DNA from: Paenibacillus taichungensis
GTDB lineage: Bacteria > Bacillota > Bacilli > Paenibacillales > Paenibacillaceae
Length of the DNA: 64,000 nt
Assembly (NCBI RefSeq): GCF_013359905.1
Contig: NZ_JABMCC010000115.1
Coordinates: forward strand, 124,001 to 188,000
Direction: 5' to 3'
Shown here: piece by piece, positions 16,238 to 24,484 of the stretch
Layout: every line of letters begins with the position of its first letter
Numbering within the stretch: the stretch's first letter is position 1
Made by a program: the position numbers and the translations under genes
Notes under the pieces: generated by a model
Seen by the model: the letters and a program-made list of their open reading frames with translations, nothing else
The model's database searches: none
Told to the model about the DNA's origin: nothing

Positions 16238-18082
16238 ATGGTGGAACTTCAAGTGACAAACAGCCCTTTTAATCAGGAACAGGTTGAGCTGCTCAATCGC
16301 CTTATTCCTACATTGAACGATGGACAGAAAACGTGGCTTAGCGGATATCTGACAGCCATTCAGGGATTTGCGGCTGTAGCTGCACCTGCTGGTGTGGAAC
16401 AACAGCCTGCATCTTCAGCAAGTATTACTCCTGCAAGTGCACCTGCTGCGGTGTCCAGGGAAGTTACGGTACTCTTTGGATCACAAACCGGGAACTCCAG
16501 TGGACTATCCAAGAAACTGGCGAAAAAGCTGGAAGAGCAGGGTCTTCAGGTAACCCTGTCGTCAATGGGAGATTTCAAACCGAACGGACTGAAAAAAGTA
16601 GAGAATCTTCTCATTATTGTCAGCACACATGGAGAAGGCGAGCCGCCGGATAATGCGATTCCATTGCATGAATTCCTGCATAGCAAACGGGCTCCGAAGC
16701 TCGAGGGATTGCGTTACTCCGTATTGGCTTTGGGAGATACTTCGTATGAGTTCTTCTGTAAGACAGGGAAGGATTTTGACATTCGTTTGCAGGAACTTGG
16801 CGGAACAGCGCTTGTACCACGTGTGGACTGTGATGTTGATTTTGATGAAGAGGCTGCAGAGTGGATGAATGATGTGCTTGCTTCACTCAGCAGTACACCT
16901 GCTGCTGCGGGAGTAGTAACAAGTGAAGCGATTGGAGCCGCAGTAAGCAGCGGTGATTCCGAGTTCAACCGGACGAATCCATTCAAGGCAGAAGTGCTGG
17001 AAAATCTCAATTTGAACGGCAGAGGATCGGACCGAGAGACACGTCATATCGAATTGTCTCTGGAAGGTTCCAATCTGGACTACGAACCGGGCGACAGCCT
17101 CGGTGTATTCCCTGAGAATCATCCACGCCTGGTCGATGAGCTGATTGCAGCCATGGAATGGAATGCAGATGAGCGCGTTACGGTTAATAAAAGTGGAGAC
17201 CAGGTTTCTGTACGTGAAGCATTATTGCGTTACTTCGAAATTACTGCTGTCACAAGACCCGTTGTGGAGCAGCTGGCAAAGCTGAGCCCGGGTAGCGGGT
17301 TGCCCGCTCTGCTTGCAGATGATTCGGAATTCCGCAAGGTCATGAACAGTTGTGATTTGCTGGATCTGGTACAGGATTATGGGCTTAAAGGTATTCCGGC
17401 TGCATCGTTCGTAGCTGTGCTTCGCAAAATCCCGGCACGTCTGTATTCGATTGCAAGCAGTTCGAAATCTTTCCCGGATGAAGTTCATCTTACCGTTCGA
17501 ACAGTACGTTATGAATCACGTGGCAGAGAGCGCTATGGTGTGTGCTCTGTTCATCTGGCTGAACGAGTTGAACTAGGGGATACATTACCTGTATTTATTC
17601 AGCAAAATCCAAACTTCAAACTGCCGGAGAACCCGGATGCTCCAATCATCATGGTTGGACCAGGTACAGGGGTGGCTCCGTTCAGATCATTCCTTGGAGA
17701 GCGTGAAGAGACGGGTGCAGAAGGCAAAACGTGGCTGTTCTACGGCGATCAGCATTTCTCCACCGATTTCCTCTATCAGACCGAATGGCAGCGCTGGCTC
17801 AAGGACGGCGTTCTTACGAAGATGGATGTCGCTTTTTCCCGTGATGCAGAAGAGAAAGTATATGTGCAGCATCGGATGCTGGAGCATAGCAAAGAGCTGT
17901 ATCAATGGTTACAGGAAGGTGCAGTTATATATATCTGTGGTGACGAGAAACGAATGGCACATGATGTTCATGCTGCACTCGCGACCATTCTTGAACAAGA
18001 GGGTGGCCTAACACCTGAACAGGCAGCGGAATATTTGACACGTTTGCAGCAGGAAAAACGGTATCAGCGGGATGTGTATTAA
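16238..18082 (+). CDS. cysJ: Assimilatory sulfite reductase [NADPH] flavoprotein alpha subunit
   Basis: 614 aa, the usual CysJ length. A flavodoxin-like FMN domain (~75-215) has LFGSQTGNSSG and VSTHGEGEPPDNA. A connecting/FAD domain (~235-460) has YEPGDSLGVFPEN and RLYSIASSS. An NADPH-binding reductase domain (~470-614) has MVGPGTGVAPFRSFL and the terminal YQRDVY. It passes electrons from NADPH through FAD and FMN to the CysI hemoprotein encoded 54 bp downstream. The first ~70 residues, rich in Ala/Pro, are a linker-like N-terminus seen in Bacillales CysJ. ATG at 16238 follows GAGGTGG. Regulation probably responds to sulfur supply. Confidence 0.96.
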   Translation: MVELQVTNSPFNQEQVELLNRLIPTLNDGQKTWLSGYLTAIQGFAAVAAPAGVEQQPASSASITPASAPAAVSREVTVLFGSQTGNSSGLSKKLAKKLEEQGLQVTLSSMGDFKPNGLKKVENLLIIVSTHGEGEPPDNAIPLHEFLHSKRAPKLEGLRYSVLALGDTSYEFFCKTGKDFDIRLQELGGTALVPRVDCDVDFDEEAAEWMNDVLASLSSTPAAAGVVTSEAIGAAVSSGDSEFNRTNPFKAEVLENLNLNGRGSDRETRHIELSLEGSNLDYEPGDSLGVFPENHPRLVDELIAAMEWNADERVTVNKSGDQVSVREALLRYFEITAVTRPVVEQLAKLSPGSGLPALLADDSEFRKVMNSCDLLDLVQDYGLKGIPAASFVAVLRKIPARLYSIASSSKSFPDEVHLTVRTVRYESRGRERYGVCSVHLAERVELGDTLPVFIQQNPNFKLPENPDAPIIMVGPGTGVAPFRSFLGEREETGAEGKTWLFYGDQHFSTDFLYQTEWQRWLKDGVLTKMDVAFSRDAEEKVYVQHRMLEHSKELYQWLQEGAVIYICGDEKRMAHDVHAALATILEQEGGLTPEQAAEYLTRLQQEKRYQRDVY

Positions 18083-18136
18083 TTACAGATCATATGCCGG
18101 ATAAGGCATCCCGGAGATACGAGAGGAGAAAGCAGC

Positions 18137-19858
18137 ATGACTTATAATAACTTACTTAACCCACAGCGCACGAACAGTGATGTGGAAGATATAAAGATCA
18201 AAAGTGACTACTTGCGTGGAAGTCTGACTGAAACGCTGGCGGATCGGATCAGTGGTGCGATTCCTGAGGACGATAACCGTCTGATGAAACATCACGGCAG
18301 TTATATGCAAGACGACCGTGACCTGCGTAATGAGCGGAATAAATCCAAGCTGGAGCCTGCTTATCAATTCATGTTGCGTGTGCGTGCTTCCGGAGGAATT
18401 GTTACACCCGAACAGTGGTTGATGATGGATCGTGTAGCGCATAAATATGCGAATGAGACCATTCGTCTGACCACGCGCCAGTCATTTCAACTGCATGGTG
18501 TGCTCAAATGGGATCTAAAAAATACCATTCGTGAAGTAAACGATTCGTTGCTCAGCACCCTAGCTGCTTGTGGCGACGTGAACCGGAACGTCATGTGTAA
18601 TCCGAATCCAGACCAATCGGATATTCATGCTGAAGTATATGAATGGGCATGCCAGGTGAGTAATCACCTGGATCCACGGACTCGTGCGTATCATGAGCTG
18701 TGGCTGGATGGAGAGAAAATTATCGATTCACAAGACACAGATGAAGAAGTTGAACCGATTTATGGCAAAGTGTATTTGCCGCGTAAGTTCAAAATCGGGA
18801 TTGCCGTTCCACCATCCAATGATGTAGATGTGTTTTCACAGGATCTCGGATTTATCGCTATTGTAGAGAACGGTAAGCTGCAAGGTTTTAACGTTTCTGT
18901 CGGTGGTGGTATGGGGATGTCTCATGGTGATCCGAAGACTTATCCGCAGGTGTCCAAAGTCATTGGTTTCTGTACACCAGAGCAAATGATTGATGTTGCG
19001 GAGAAGACGGTTATGATTCAGCGTGACTATGGGGATCGTGCAGTGCGTAAACATGCCCGCTTCAAATATACAATCGATGACCGTGGCCTTGCATGGTTCG
19101 TGGAAGAACTGACGAATCGTCTCGGCTGGAAACTGGATGCGGCGCGCCAGTTCCATTTTGAACATAATGGAGATCGTTACGGATGGGTGAAAGGCAGCAA
19201 CGGCAGATGGCATTACACCTTGTTCATTCAAAATGGACGTGTGAAGGATGTGGACGGTTATCCGCTCATGACAGGTCTGCGTGAAATTGCCAAAATTCAT
19301 ACCGGAGATTTTCGTCTCACAGCCAATCAGAATCTTATTATCGGGAACATCAGCAGCCAGAAGAAGAAAAAGATTGAGGCACTGATTGAGCAATACAATC
19401 TGACCGATGGTGCTCACTACTCGGCGCTTCGCAGAAGTTCTATGGCTTGTGTGGCGCTTCCGACTTGTGGTCTTGCAATGGCTGAATCCGAACGGTACCT
19501 GCCATCACTGATCGACAAGCTGGAGCCTGTGCTGGACGAAGCGGGACTGAGAGACGAAGAGATTGTCATTCGTATGACGGGTTGCCCGAACGGCTGCGCG
19601 AGACCGATGCTGGCTGAGATCTCGTTTATCGGCAAAGCTCCAGGAAAATACAATATGTATCTCGGCGGAAGTTTTACCGGACATCGCTTAAACAAATTAT
19701 ACAAAGAAAATATTGGCGAAACCGAAATTTTGGACACATTGACTCCAATGGTGAATCAATATGCCAAAGAGCGCAATGATGGTGAGCATTTTGGAGATTT
19801 CGTCATTCGTGCCGGTTATGTGCCTGAAGTGCTGGATGGGCAGCAGTTTCATGCTTAA
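18137..19858 (+). CDS. cysI: Assimilatory sulfite reductase hemoprotein beta subunit
   Basis: 573 aa, full length. The siroheme/[4Fe-4S] ligand motifs are present in the C-terminal third: CVALPTC (CX5C) and GCPNGCARP (CX3C). N-terminal features typical of the family include KHHGSYMQDDRD and TTRQSFQLHGV, and GGGMGMSHG sits in the ferredoxin-like half. It catalyses six-electron reduction of sulfite to sulfide using electrons from CysJ, giving sulfide for cysteine synthesis. GAGAGGAG precedes the ATG. It forms a cysJI operon with the upstream gene. Confidence 0.97.
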   Translation: MTYNNLLNPQRTNSDVEDIKIKSDYLRGSLTETLADRISGAIPEDDNRLMKHHGSYMQDDRDLRNERNKSKLEPAYQFMLRVRASGGIVTPEQWLMMDRVAHKYANETIRLTTRQSFQLHGVLKWDLKNTIREVNDSLLSTLAACGDVNRNVMCNPNPDQSDIHAEVYEWACQVSNHLDPRTRAYHELWLDGEKIIDSQDTDEEVEPIYGKVYLPRKFKIGIAVPPSNDVDVFSQDLGFIAIVENGKLQGFNVSVGGGMGMSHGDPKTYPQVSKVIGFCTPEQMIDVAEKTVMIQRDYGDRAVRKHARFKYTIDDRGLAWFVEELTNRLGWKLDAARQFHFEHNGDRYGWVKGSNGRWHYTLFIQNGRVKDVDGYPLMTGLREIAKIHTGDFRLTANQNLIIGNISSQKKKKIEALIEQYNLTDGAHYSALRRSSMACVALPTCGLAMAESERYLPSLIDKLEPVLDEAGLRDEEIVIRMTGCPNGCARPMLAEISFIGKAPGKYNMYLGGSFTGHRLNKLYKENIGETEILDTLTPMVNQYAKERNDGEHFGDFVIRAGYVPEVLDGQQFHA

Positions 19859-19877
19859 TTAGATGGATTCGAGAAGA

Positions 19878-19906
19878 GAAGCATTCCTTAGGGAATTGCT
19901 TCTTTG
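19878..19906 (+). terminator. Putative terminator after cysI
   Basis: Stem GAAGCA-TTCC / GGAA-TTGCTTC with a short T run, 20 bp after the cysI stop codon. The T tract is weak. Confidence 0.55.
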
Positions 19907-19993
19907 ACGTTTTTGGATCGTTTTTCTTTGGGATTTCGGAACGTGGCAAGGTGATATCAACTTGGCTTTTACCATTTTTTCGTGAGTCTAAAC

Positions 19994-20022
19994 TTGTTGA
20001 AGTACGCCCAACAAGATATAAT
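19994..20022 (+). promoter_or_regulatory. SigA-type promoter of the yebC-like gene
   Basis: TTGTTG at 19994 and consensus TATAAT at 20017 with a 17-bp spacer, about 45 bp before the likely start codon at 20069. Confidence 0.6.
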
Positions 20023-20068
20023 GACAAAGTAGAAAGCAGATTATATGTTGAAAGTGAGCGGAAACGAT

Positions 20069-20785
20069 ATGGGTCGTAAGTGGAATAATATTAAAGAAAA
20101 AAAAGCTTCAAAAGATGCAAATACTAGCCGGGTCTATGCTAAATTCGGCGTTGAGATTTATGTAGCTGCCAAGAAGGGCGAACCGGACCCGGAAGCGAAC
20201 CGCGCACTGAAAGTCGTGCTGGAACGTGCCAAAACGTATAACGTACCCAAAGCCATTATTGACCGTGCCATGGAAAAAGCTAAAGGCAGCGGGGATGAGA
20301 ACTATGAAGAGCTGCGTTATGAAGGCTTCGGACCGAATGGTGCCATGGTTATCGTGGATGCACTCACCAATAATGTGAACCGTACTGCACCGGAAGTGCG
20401 CTCTGCATTTAACAAAAATGCGGGTAATATGGGTGTGAGCGGATCTGTTGCTTATATGTTTGATCCTACAGCGGTAATCGGGGTAGAAGGCAAAAACTCC
20501 GAGGAAGTACTGGAACTTCTGCTTGAAGCAGATGTGGATGTACGTGATATCGTGGACGAAGACGATGCTGTGATCGTATATGCAGAACCGGATCAATTCC
20601 ACGCTGTACAGGAAGCATTTAAAGCTGCCGGTGTTACTGAGTTCACAGTAGCCGAGCTGACGATGCTTGCGCAAAACCACATTGAACTTCCAGAGGATGC
20701 ACAAGCTCAATTCGAAAAATTGATTGATGCCCTCGAAGATCTTGAAGATGTTCAGCAAGTGTACCATAACGTAGAGTTCGTTTAA
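20069..20785 (+). CDS. YebC/PmpR (TACO1) family protein
   Basis: 238 aa from the ATG at 20069, which gives the family-typical N-terminus MGRKWNNIKEKKASKDAN; an in-frame ATG at 20045 would add eight atypical residues. Conserved blocks include YAKFGVEIYVAAKKGEPDPEANRAL, YEGFGPNGAMVIVDALTNN, and GSVAYMFD. The family is annotated as transcriptional regulators, but members related to TACO1 act in translation of difficult, for example proline-rich, sequences. It stands alone with its own promoter and a shared bidirectional terminator downstream. Confidence 0.93.
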   Translation: MGRKWNNIKEKKASKDANTSRVYAKFGVEIYVAAKKGEPDPEANRALKVVLERAKTYNVPKAIIDRAMEKAKGSGDENYEELRYEGFGPNGAMVIVDALTNNVNRTAPEVRSAFNKNAGNMGVSGSVAYMFDPTAVIGVEGKNSEEVLELLLEADVDVRDIVDEDDAVIVYAEPDQFHAVQEAFKAAGVTEFTVAELTMLAQNHIELPEDAQAQFEKLIDALEDLEDVQQVYHNVEFV

Positions 20786-20815
20786 GCGAATTAAGCGAAA
20801 CGTGGTTCGATTGCC

Positions 20816-20861
20816 AAAAAGAGTGTCTAGCCAATCAACGGATTGGACAGACACTCTTTTT
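20816..20861. terminator. Bidirectional terminator
   Basis: AAAAAGAGTGTCT...CCAATC pairs with GATTGG...AGACACTCTTTTT with one unpaired base per arm. A- and T-runs on the two sides allow use from both strands, between the YebC gene and the minus-strand transporter cluster. Confidence 0.9.
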
Positions 20862-20870
20862 ATTGTTCTC

Positions 20871-21359
20871 CTATGAGTCGGATTGCAATGCACCAGGAGA
20901 TTTTTTCGATTTTGCAGATTTGCTACCGCCAAACTTGAATAACACAATACCGCCAACGATGACAAGAACGCCCAGAAGCTGGTTCCACGAGAATGGGATC
21001 TGCTCCAGTCCAAGCCATCCCATGGAATCAAACAGCAAGGCGAAACTTAACTGGGATGTAAGTACGATGGAGATCGCAAAGGTGGGACCAAGCAGCTTCA
21101 TCCCCTGAACGAGACAGAAGACCACCCCAACACCGATGGCTCCACTAAGCCAGTACCAGGGCTGCATATGTTGGAAGCTAAACGTATTTTTGCCCTCCAC
21201 CATTAGAGAAATCAGAAACGATGCAATAAACCCGGTGAACAGCACCATCGTTGTTGTGGACCACGAGCCGGTACGTTCATTTACCTTACTATTAAAGATG
21301 GTCTGCAGACTGACAAGAGAACCTGCCAGTAACGCTAGCAAAATACCTGTAATGATCAT
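20871..21359 (-). CDS. YdcZ/DUF606-type DMT family small transporter (second half)
   Basis: 162-aa hydrophobic protein with about five membrane segments, of the DUF606/YdcZ part of the drug/metabolite transporter superfamily. The start IITGILLALLAGSLVSLQTIFNSKVNERTG matches the family pattern, with a short basic tail at the C-terminus. Such short proteins work as pairs with opposite membrane orientation; the likely partner is the homologous gene two positions upstream in the same operon (22108-22533). The substrate is unknown. GGAG stands 11 nt before the ATG. Confidence 0.85.
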   Translation of the reverse strand: MIITGILLALLAGSLVSLQTIFNSKVNERTGSWSTTTMVLFTGFIASFLISLMVEGKNTFSFQHMQPWYWLSGAIGVGVVFCLVQGMKLLGPTFAISIVLTSQLSFALLFDSMGWLGLEQIPFSWNQLLGVLVIVGGIVLFKFGGSKSAKSKKSPGALQSDS

Positions 21360-21374
21360 AGGATAGAGATCTCC

Positions 21375-22073
21375 TTATTCATAGATGTTGTGACCCGCCA
21401 CTTCTGCCAGACCTGCCCGATCTTTGACCATAATAAAGCCCTGATCCCGCATGATTAATCCATCTGCACACAGCTTCTGAATCACCCGATTCAAATGCCG
21501 ATAACTCGTACCGATCAGATTCGCGATATCTGTCAAATTAAAGGCGTCCAGTTCTTCGTGGACAACAGTCCCCGCTTCTTCGGTAGAGATGGAGAGCAAA
21601 TAGCTGGCTAATCGAACCTCGACCGGATACATCAGGTTGAAGTTGGAGAAGTTCGAATCAATGTAAAACTTGTGGGATATAATTTGGAGCAGAAATTTCA
21701 ACAGGGGTGCGTAATCGCTGGCAAGTTCAGCTAACCATTGATAATGAATGCGCAGCATCACGACAGGTGAGACCGCCTGTACCGTGTTCACGATGTTACT
21801 CTCCCGAACGTACTCGATATCACCAACCACTTCAAGCGGTGTTTTGAAGCAAAGAACGAGTGTTTTATCCTGTGGTGAGGTCGTGAAGATTTTGACTTTC
21901 CCCTCGACCAGTACATATAAATATTCGGATGTTTCGCCTTCACGGCAGATTAATTCGCACTTCTCGAAGTGGCATAACGTCATATGCGGACGCAGGGGCT
22001 CGTGAAATACCGATTCGAGTTGATATTGTTTTAAATAGTGCAATAATTGATGCTCATTCTGAAACTCTTCCAT
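21375..22073 (-). CDS. Crp/Fnr family transcriptional regulator
   Basis: About 232 aa: cyclic-nucleotide-binding-like beta-roll (~30-145, including CREGETSEYLYVLVEGKVKIF) and a C-terminal Crp-type winged helix (~165-225, LTDIANLIGTSYRHLNRVIQKL). It resembles YeiL-type regulators. No Fnr-like N-terminal Cys cluster is visible. The ATG at 22073 is preferred to the GTG at 22085, because GGGGGTG lies 9 nt upstream of the former. It sits between two DUF606 transporter genes, so it probably regulates their operon in response to an unknown effector. Confidence 0.87.
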   Translation of the reverse strand: MEEFQNEHQLLHYLKQYQLESVFHEPLRPHMTLCHFEKCELICREGETSEYLYVLVEGKVKIFTTSPQDKTLVLCFKTPLEVVGDIEYVRESNIVNTVQAVSPVVMLRIHYQWLAELASDYAPLLKFLLQIISHKFYIDSNFSNFNLMYPVEVRLASYLLSISTEEAGTVVHEELDAFNLTDIANLIGTSYRHLNRVIQKLCADGLIMRDQGFIMVKDRAGLAEVAGHNIYE

Positions 22074-22107
22074 AATGTATTTCACCCCCGACTTTATACT
22101 CGACCAG

Positions 22108-22533
22108 CTACAGCTTCATAATAATGACGCCCGTAACCATTAATGCTATACCCAGAAATTGCGGTAGTTTCATTTTCTGCTTCACAACACCAAACCATCC
22201 GTTACTGTCGACCAGAAAGGTCAGGAAAAGCTGTGCAATCAACAGGGCGGAGATCGTAAAAGTTACCCCAATTTGCTGGATTGCAGTGACTTCACTGAAA
22301 ATAATCACTGCACCAAACGCGCCTCCTGCCAAGTACATGGGCTTGACTTGCTTCAATCCTTGCAGGTTGATGTCCCGCACGAATACAAGGATCAGAGCCG
22401 CCAGAATGAACCCGGTGAGTTGGGTAATGGTTGCCGCTTGCCAGGTTCCCATGTCCGTACTGATTCGGGTATTGGCAACCCCTTGCAGGGTAATGCATGC
22501 ACCGCCTAATAGTGCAAAAATAATTCCTCTCAT
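22108..22533 (-). CDS. YdcZ/DUF606-type DMT family small transporter (first half)
   Basis: 141-aa integral membrane protein with about five membrane segments (RGIIFALLGGACITLQGVANTRIS at the start, IMKL at the end). It is homologous to the protein at 20871-21359 and probably forms a two-part transporter with it. It is the first gene of the minus-strand cluster, with AAGGAG about 10 nt before its ATG. A 34-bp gap separates it from the Crp/Fnr gene, consistent with one transcript. Confidence 0.85.
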   Translation of the reverse strand: MRGIIFALLGGACITLQGVANTRISTDMGTWQAATITQLTGFILAALILVFVRDINLQGLKQVKPMYLAGGAFGAVIIFSEVTAIQQIGVTFTISALLIAQLFLTFLVDSNGWFGVVKQKMKLPQFLGIALMVTGVIIMKL

Positions 22534-22692
22534 GGTTGTACTCTCCTTGTCGCGTCATTACTTCTTCGATTTCTATTAAATGATATATCCACTCAAAAAG
22601 CCAAGGACAAATGTCCTCAGCTCAGAAGTCATAGCATTTAGAGTACAATAAACCCTCCGCAAAATCCAGACAGAACCCAGGATGGCTCAAGA

Positions 22693-23490
22693 TCACAATA
22701 CTTGAAACACCGGTTGCTCACCAATAAAATGAACAGGCAATTCCGGGAAAGCTGTAGCCAATCTTTCTGACAAAAGCTTCATCCCGACAGCTTCACTCTC
22801 GGCATGACCGATCATAAGAAGTGCCTTTTGTTTTCCTTGCTGCACAGCATCTCGTATGTACTCCGGTGTCTCCCATTCGAATCCTTCACCTGCGATAATC
22901 AGATCCAACTCACCCTGTTGAAGTAAAGGAATGGTCAGATTGCCGTTGCCTCGAAAACCAACAAGCACTGCTGCTCGTCTGCATACCATCTTTGGATCAC
23001 CAGCTAGGCGTACATATTCGATCCCAAGCGAACGTTTAATATGTTCCGCAATAAGCTGAACTGTCATTCCTTCCGGAAAGGATAGAATGTCAGCTTCCGG
23101 TTTACGCTGCACCACATAAGGGGACCATCCTAATGCCTGAACCAATCCCTCCGTAATGCCATCCGGGTGAAAGCGGTGAATTGCATCATGGCAGCGATAG
23201 ATCGCAATTCCACCGTCATCGATTAGCTTTCTCTTGGATTTATAAACTGGATCATCAGCCAGCCAATCGGTATGGCTATGATGATTGTAGAAGGGAGGTT
23301 CATGAGCGATAATCAGATTAGCTCCACGCTGTATGGCATGCTCAATCACATGTTGTGTAGGCATAAAAGTTACAAAAACGCCTGTGATCGTTTGATTGGG
23401 AGAACCCGTAATCAGTTGATCCACGGTGGTTTCTGGAAGTTCAACTTTGGCGGTAAGGTGATCTATTATGTGTTGAATGGTTATATTCAT
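22693..23490 (-). CDS. Nif3-like dinuclear metal center protein
   Basis: About 265 aa from the ATG at 23490 (MNITIQHIIDHL), chosen because GGAGG lies 10 nt upstream; an upstream in-frame ATG would put it almost on top of the site. Nif3/DUF34 features: TGVFVTFMPTQHVIEHAIQRGANLIIAHEPPFYNHH (metal ligands HE..), YRCHDAIHR, and the C-terminal GHAESEAVGMKLL with another His/Glu ligand pair. Related proteins form hexamers with a di-metal site and may act as GTP cyclohydrolase-like or phosphatase enzymes; the true function is unsettled. Confidence 0.88.
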   Translation of the reverse strand: MNITIQHIIDHLTAKVELPETTVDQLITGSPNQTITGVFVTFMPTQHVIEHAIQRGANLIIAHEPPFYNHHSHTDWLADDPVYKSKRKLIDDGGIAIYRCHDAIHRFHPDGITEGLVQALGWSPYVVQRKPEADILSFPEGMTVQLIAEHIKRSLGIEYVRLAGDPKMVCRRAAVLVGFRGNGNLTIPLLQQGELDLIIAGEGFEWETPEYIRDAVQQGKQKALLMIGHAESEAVGMKLLSERLATAFPELPVHFIGEQPVFQVL

Positions 23491-23820
23491 ATACTTCATA
23501 CCTCCAAGAACAGGATATGCACAGTTTATCATGTTGATGGATGAACAGCATCATAGATATGGACTTTTTCCTGTTGAAAGAAAGATGGGCGGACAGCTGT
23601 GGAATCGATGATAGGTAGCTGGTTAATATAACAACGAACAATCGTATTCAAAATGTAACGATGCTGGATTCATATAGTTTTCTCCTACAAGAAAAAGTAT
23701 ACTTACATAGAGTCTTTATCTAGATGAAATGGGTTACCCATTCAAACCTACACTGAACATTTAGTTAAGTATAAGTCTTAATTCTGATGAAGAGATCCGA
23801 CATAGAAGGGCGATGATTAC
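23491..23820. other. Divergent intergenic region with a perfect palindrome
   Basis: The gap between the Nif3-like gene (-) and heme oxygenase gene (+) contains no credible ORF. The only marked element is AATGGGT-t-ACCCATT (23728-23742), a perfect 7-bp inverted repeat about 80 bp before the heme oxygenase start. It is a candidate operator for the photoreceptor operon. No strong SigA match is seen. Confidence 0.4.
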
Positions 23821-24438
23821 ATGACAGCCAGTACCATTATGGAACGTCTGAAGAGTGAGACAGCTCATTATCACAGACAAGTGGAACAAAACGAGTATGC
23901 CAAGGCTATTATGAATCAAACCGTTAGCTTGGGAGAGTATAAGAAATATCTGGAGAAATTTTACGGGTTCCTGAAACCATTGGAAGATCAAGCTGTACAG
24001 CAGCCTTTCTGGGAAAGCACGGGACTGGATATCGGGATTAGAGGAAAAGCGAACTTGCTTGAAAATGACCTGCGGAATCTTGGCGCCAGTGAAGAGGAAA
24101 TCAGCCAGGTCCCTTTATGTAAGGATCTTCCGGATATCTCGACACCAGCAAGGTTGTTCGGTTATTTATACGTCATTGAAGGATCTACGAACGGAGGTCA
24201 GATCATGACCAAACGTTTGTCACAGTTCTTGCCGATTGATGCAGATCGGGGGCTGGAATATTTTAATGCTTATGGTACGGAAACCAGAACGAGATGGGCG
24301 GAGTTCACGGAACTACTGCGTCAATCCATCACAGCGGAAGAAGATCACGACATCATGGTGCACACGGCCTCGGAAACGTTCCGATTACTTGACGAATGGA
24401 TCAATACAAATACAGATACAAATACAGATCAGTTGTAA
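23821..24438 (+). CDS. bphO: Heme oxygenase, biliverdin-producing (BphO-type)
   Basis: 205-aa heme oxygenase. The N-terminal helix LKSETAHYHRQVEQ supplies the likely proximal heme ligand (His18 by position), and the distal helix reads YLYVIEGSTNGGQIM with the conserved Gly-rich bend. It cleaves heme to biliverdin, CO and iron. The gene ends 46 bp before a bacteriophytochrome, so its product most likely supplies the biliverdin chromophore. The C-terminus ends in a short Thr/Asn/Asp repeat (NTNTDTNTD) from a repeated ATACA-type tract at about 24403-24430. AAGGGCG precedes the ATG. Confidence 0.92.
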   Translation: MTASTIMERLKSETAHYHRQVEQNEYAKAIMNQTVSLGEYKKYLEKFYGFLKPLEDQAVQQPFWESTGLDIGIRGKANLLENDLRNLGASEEEISQVPLCKDLPDISTPARLFGYLYVIEGSTNGGQIMTKRLSQFLPIDADRGLEYFNAYGTETRTRWAEFTELLRQSITAEEDHDIMVHTASETFRLLDEWINTNTDTNTDQL

Positions 24439-24484
24439 GTTGAGAATAAGAGTTATCACATCATGAGAGGGGATTTTTCAGGCT

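Noticed and set aside
20108..21031. 307-aa open frame on the minus strand
   Set aside because: It covers the YebC gene and part of the YdcZ-type gene. Both of those have convincing family motifs, and a terminator hairpin lies within the frame.
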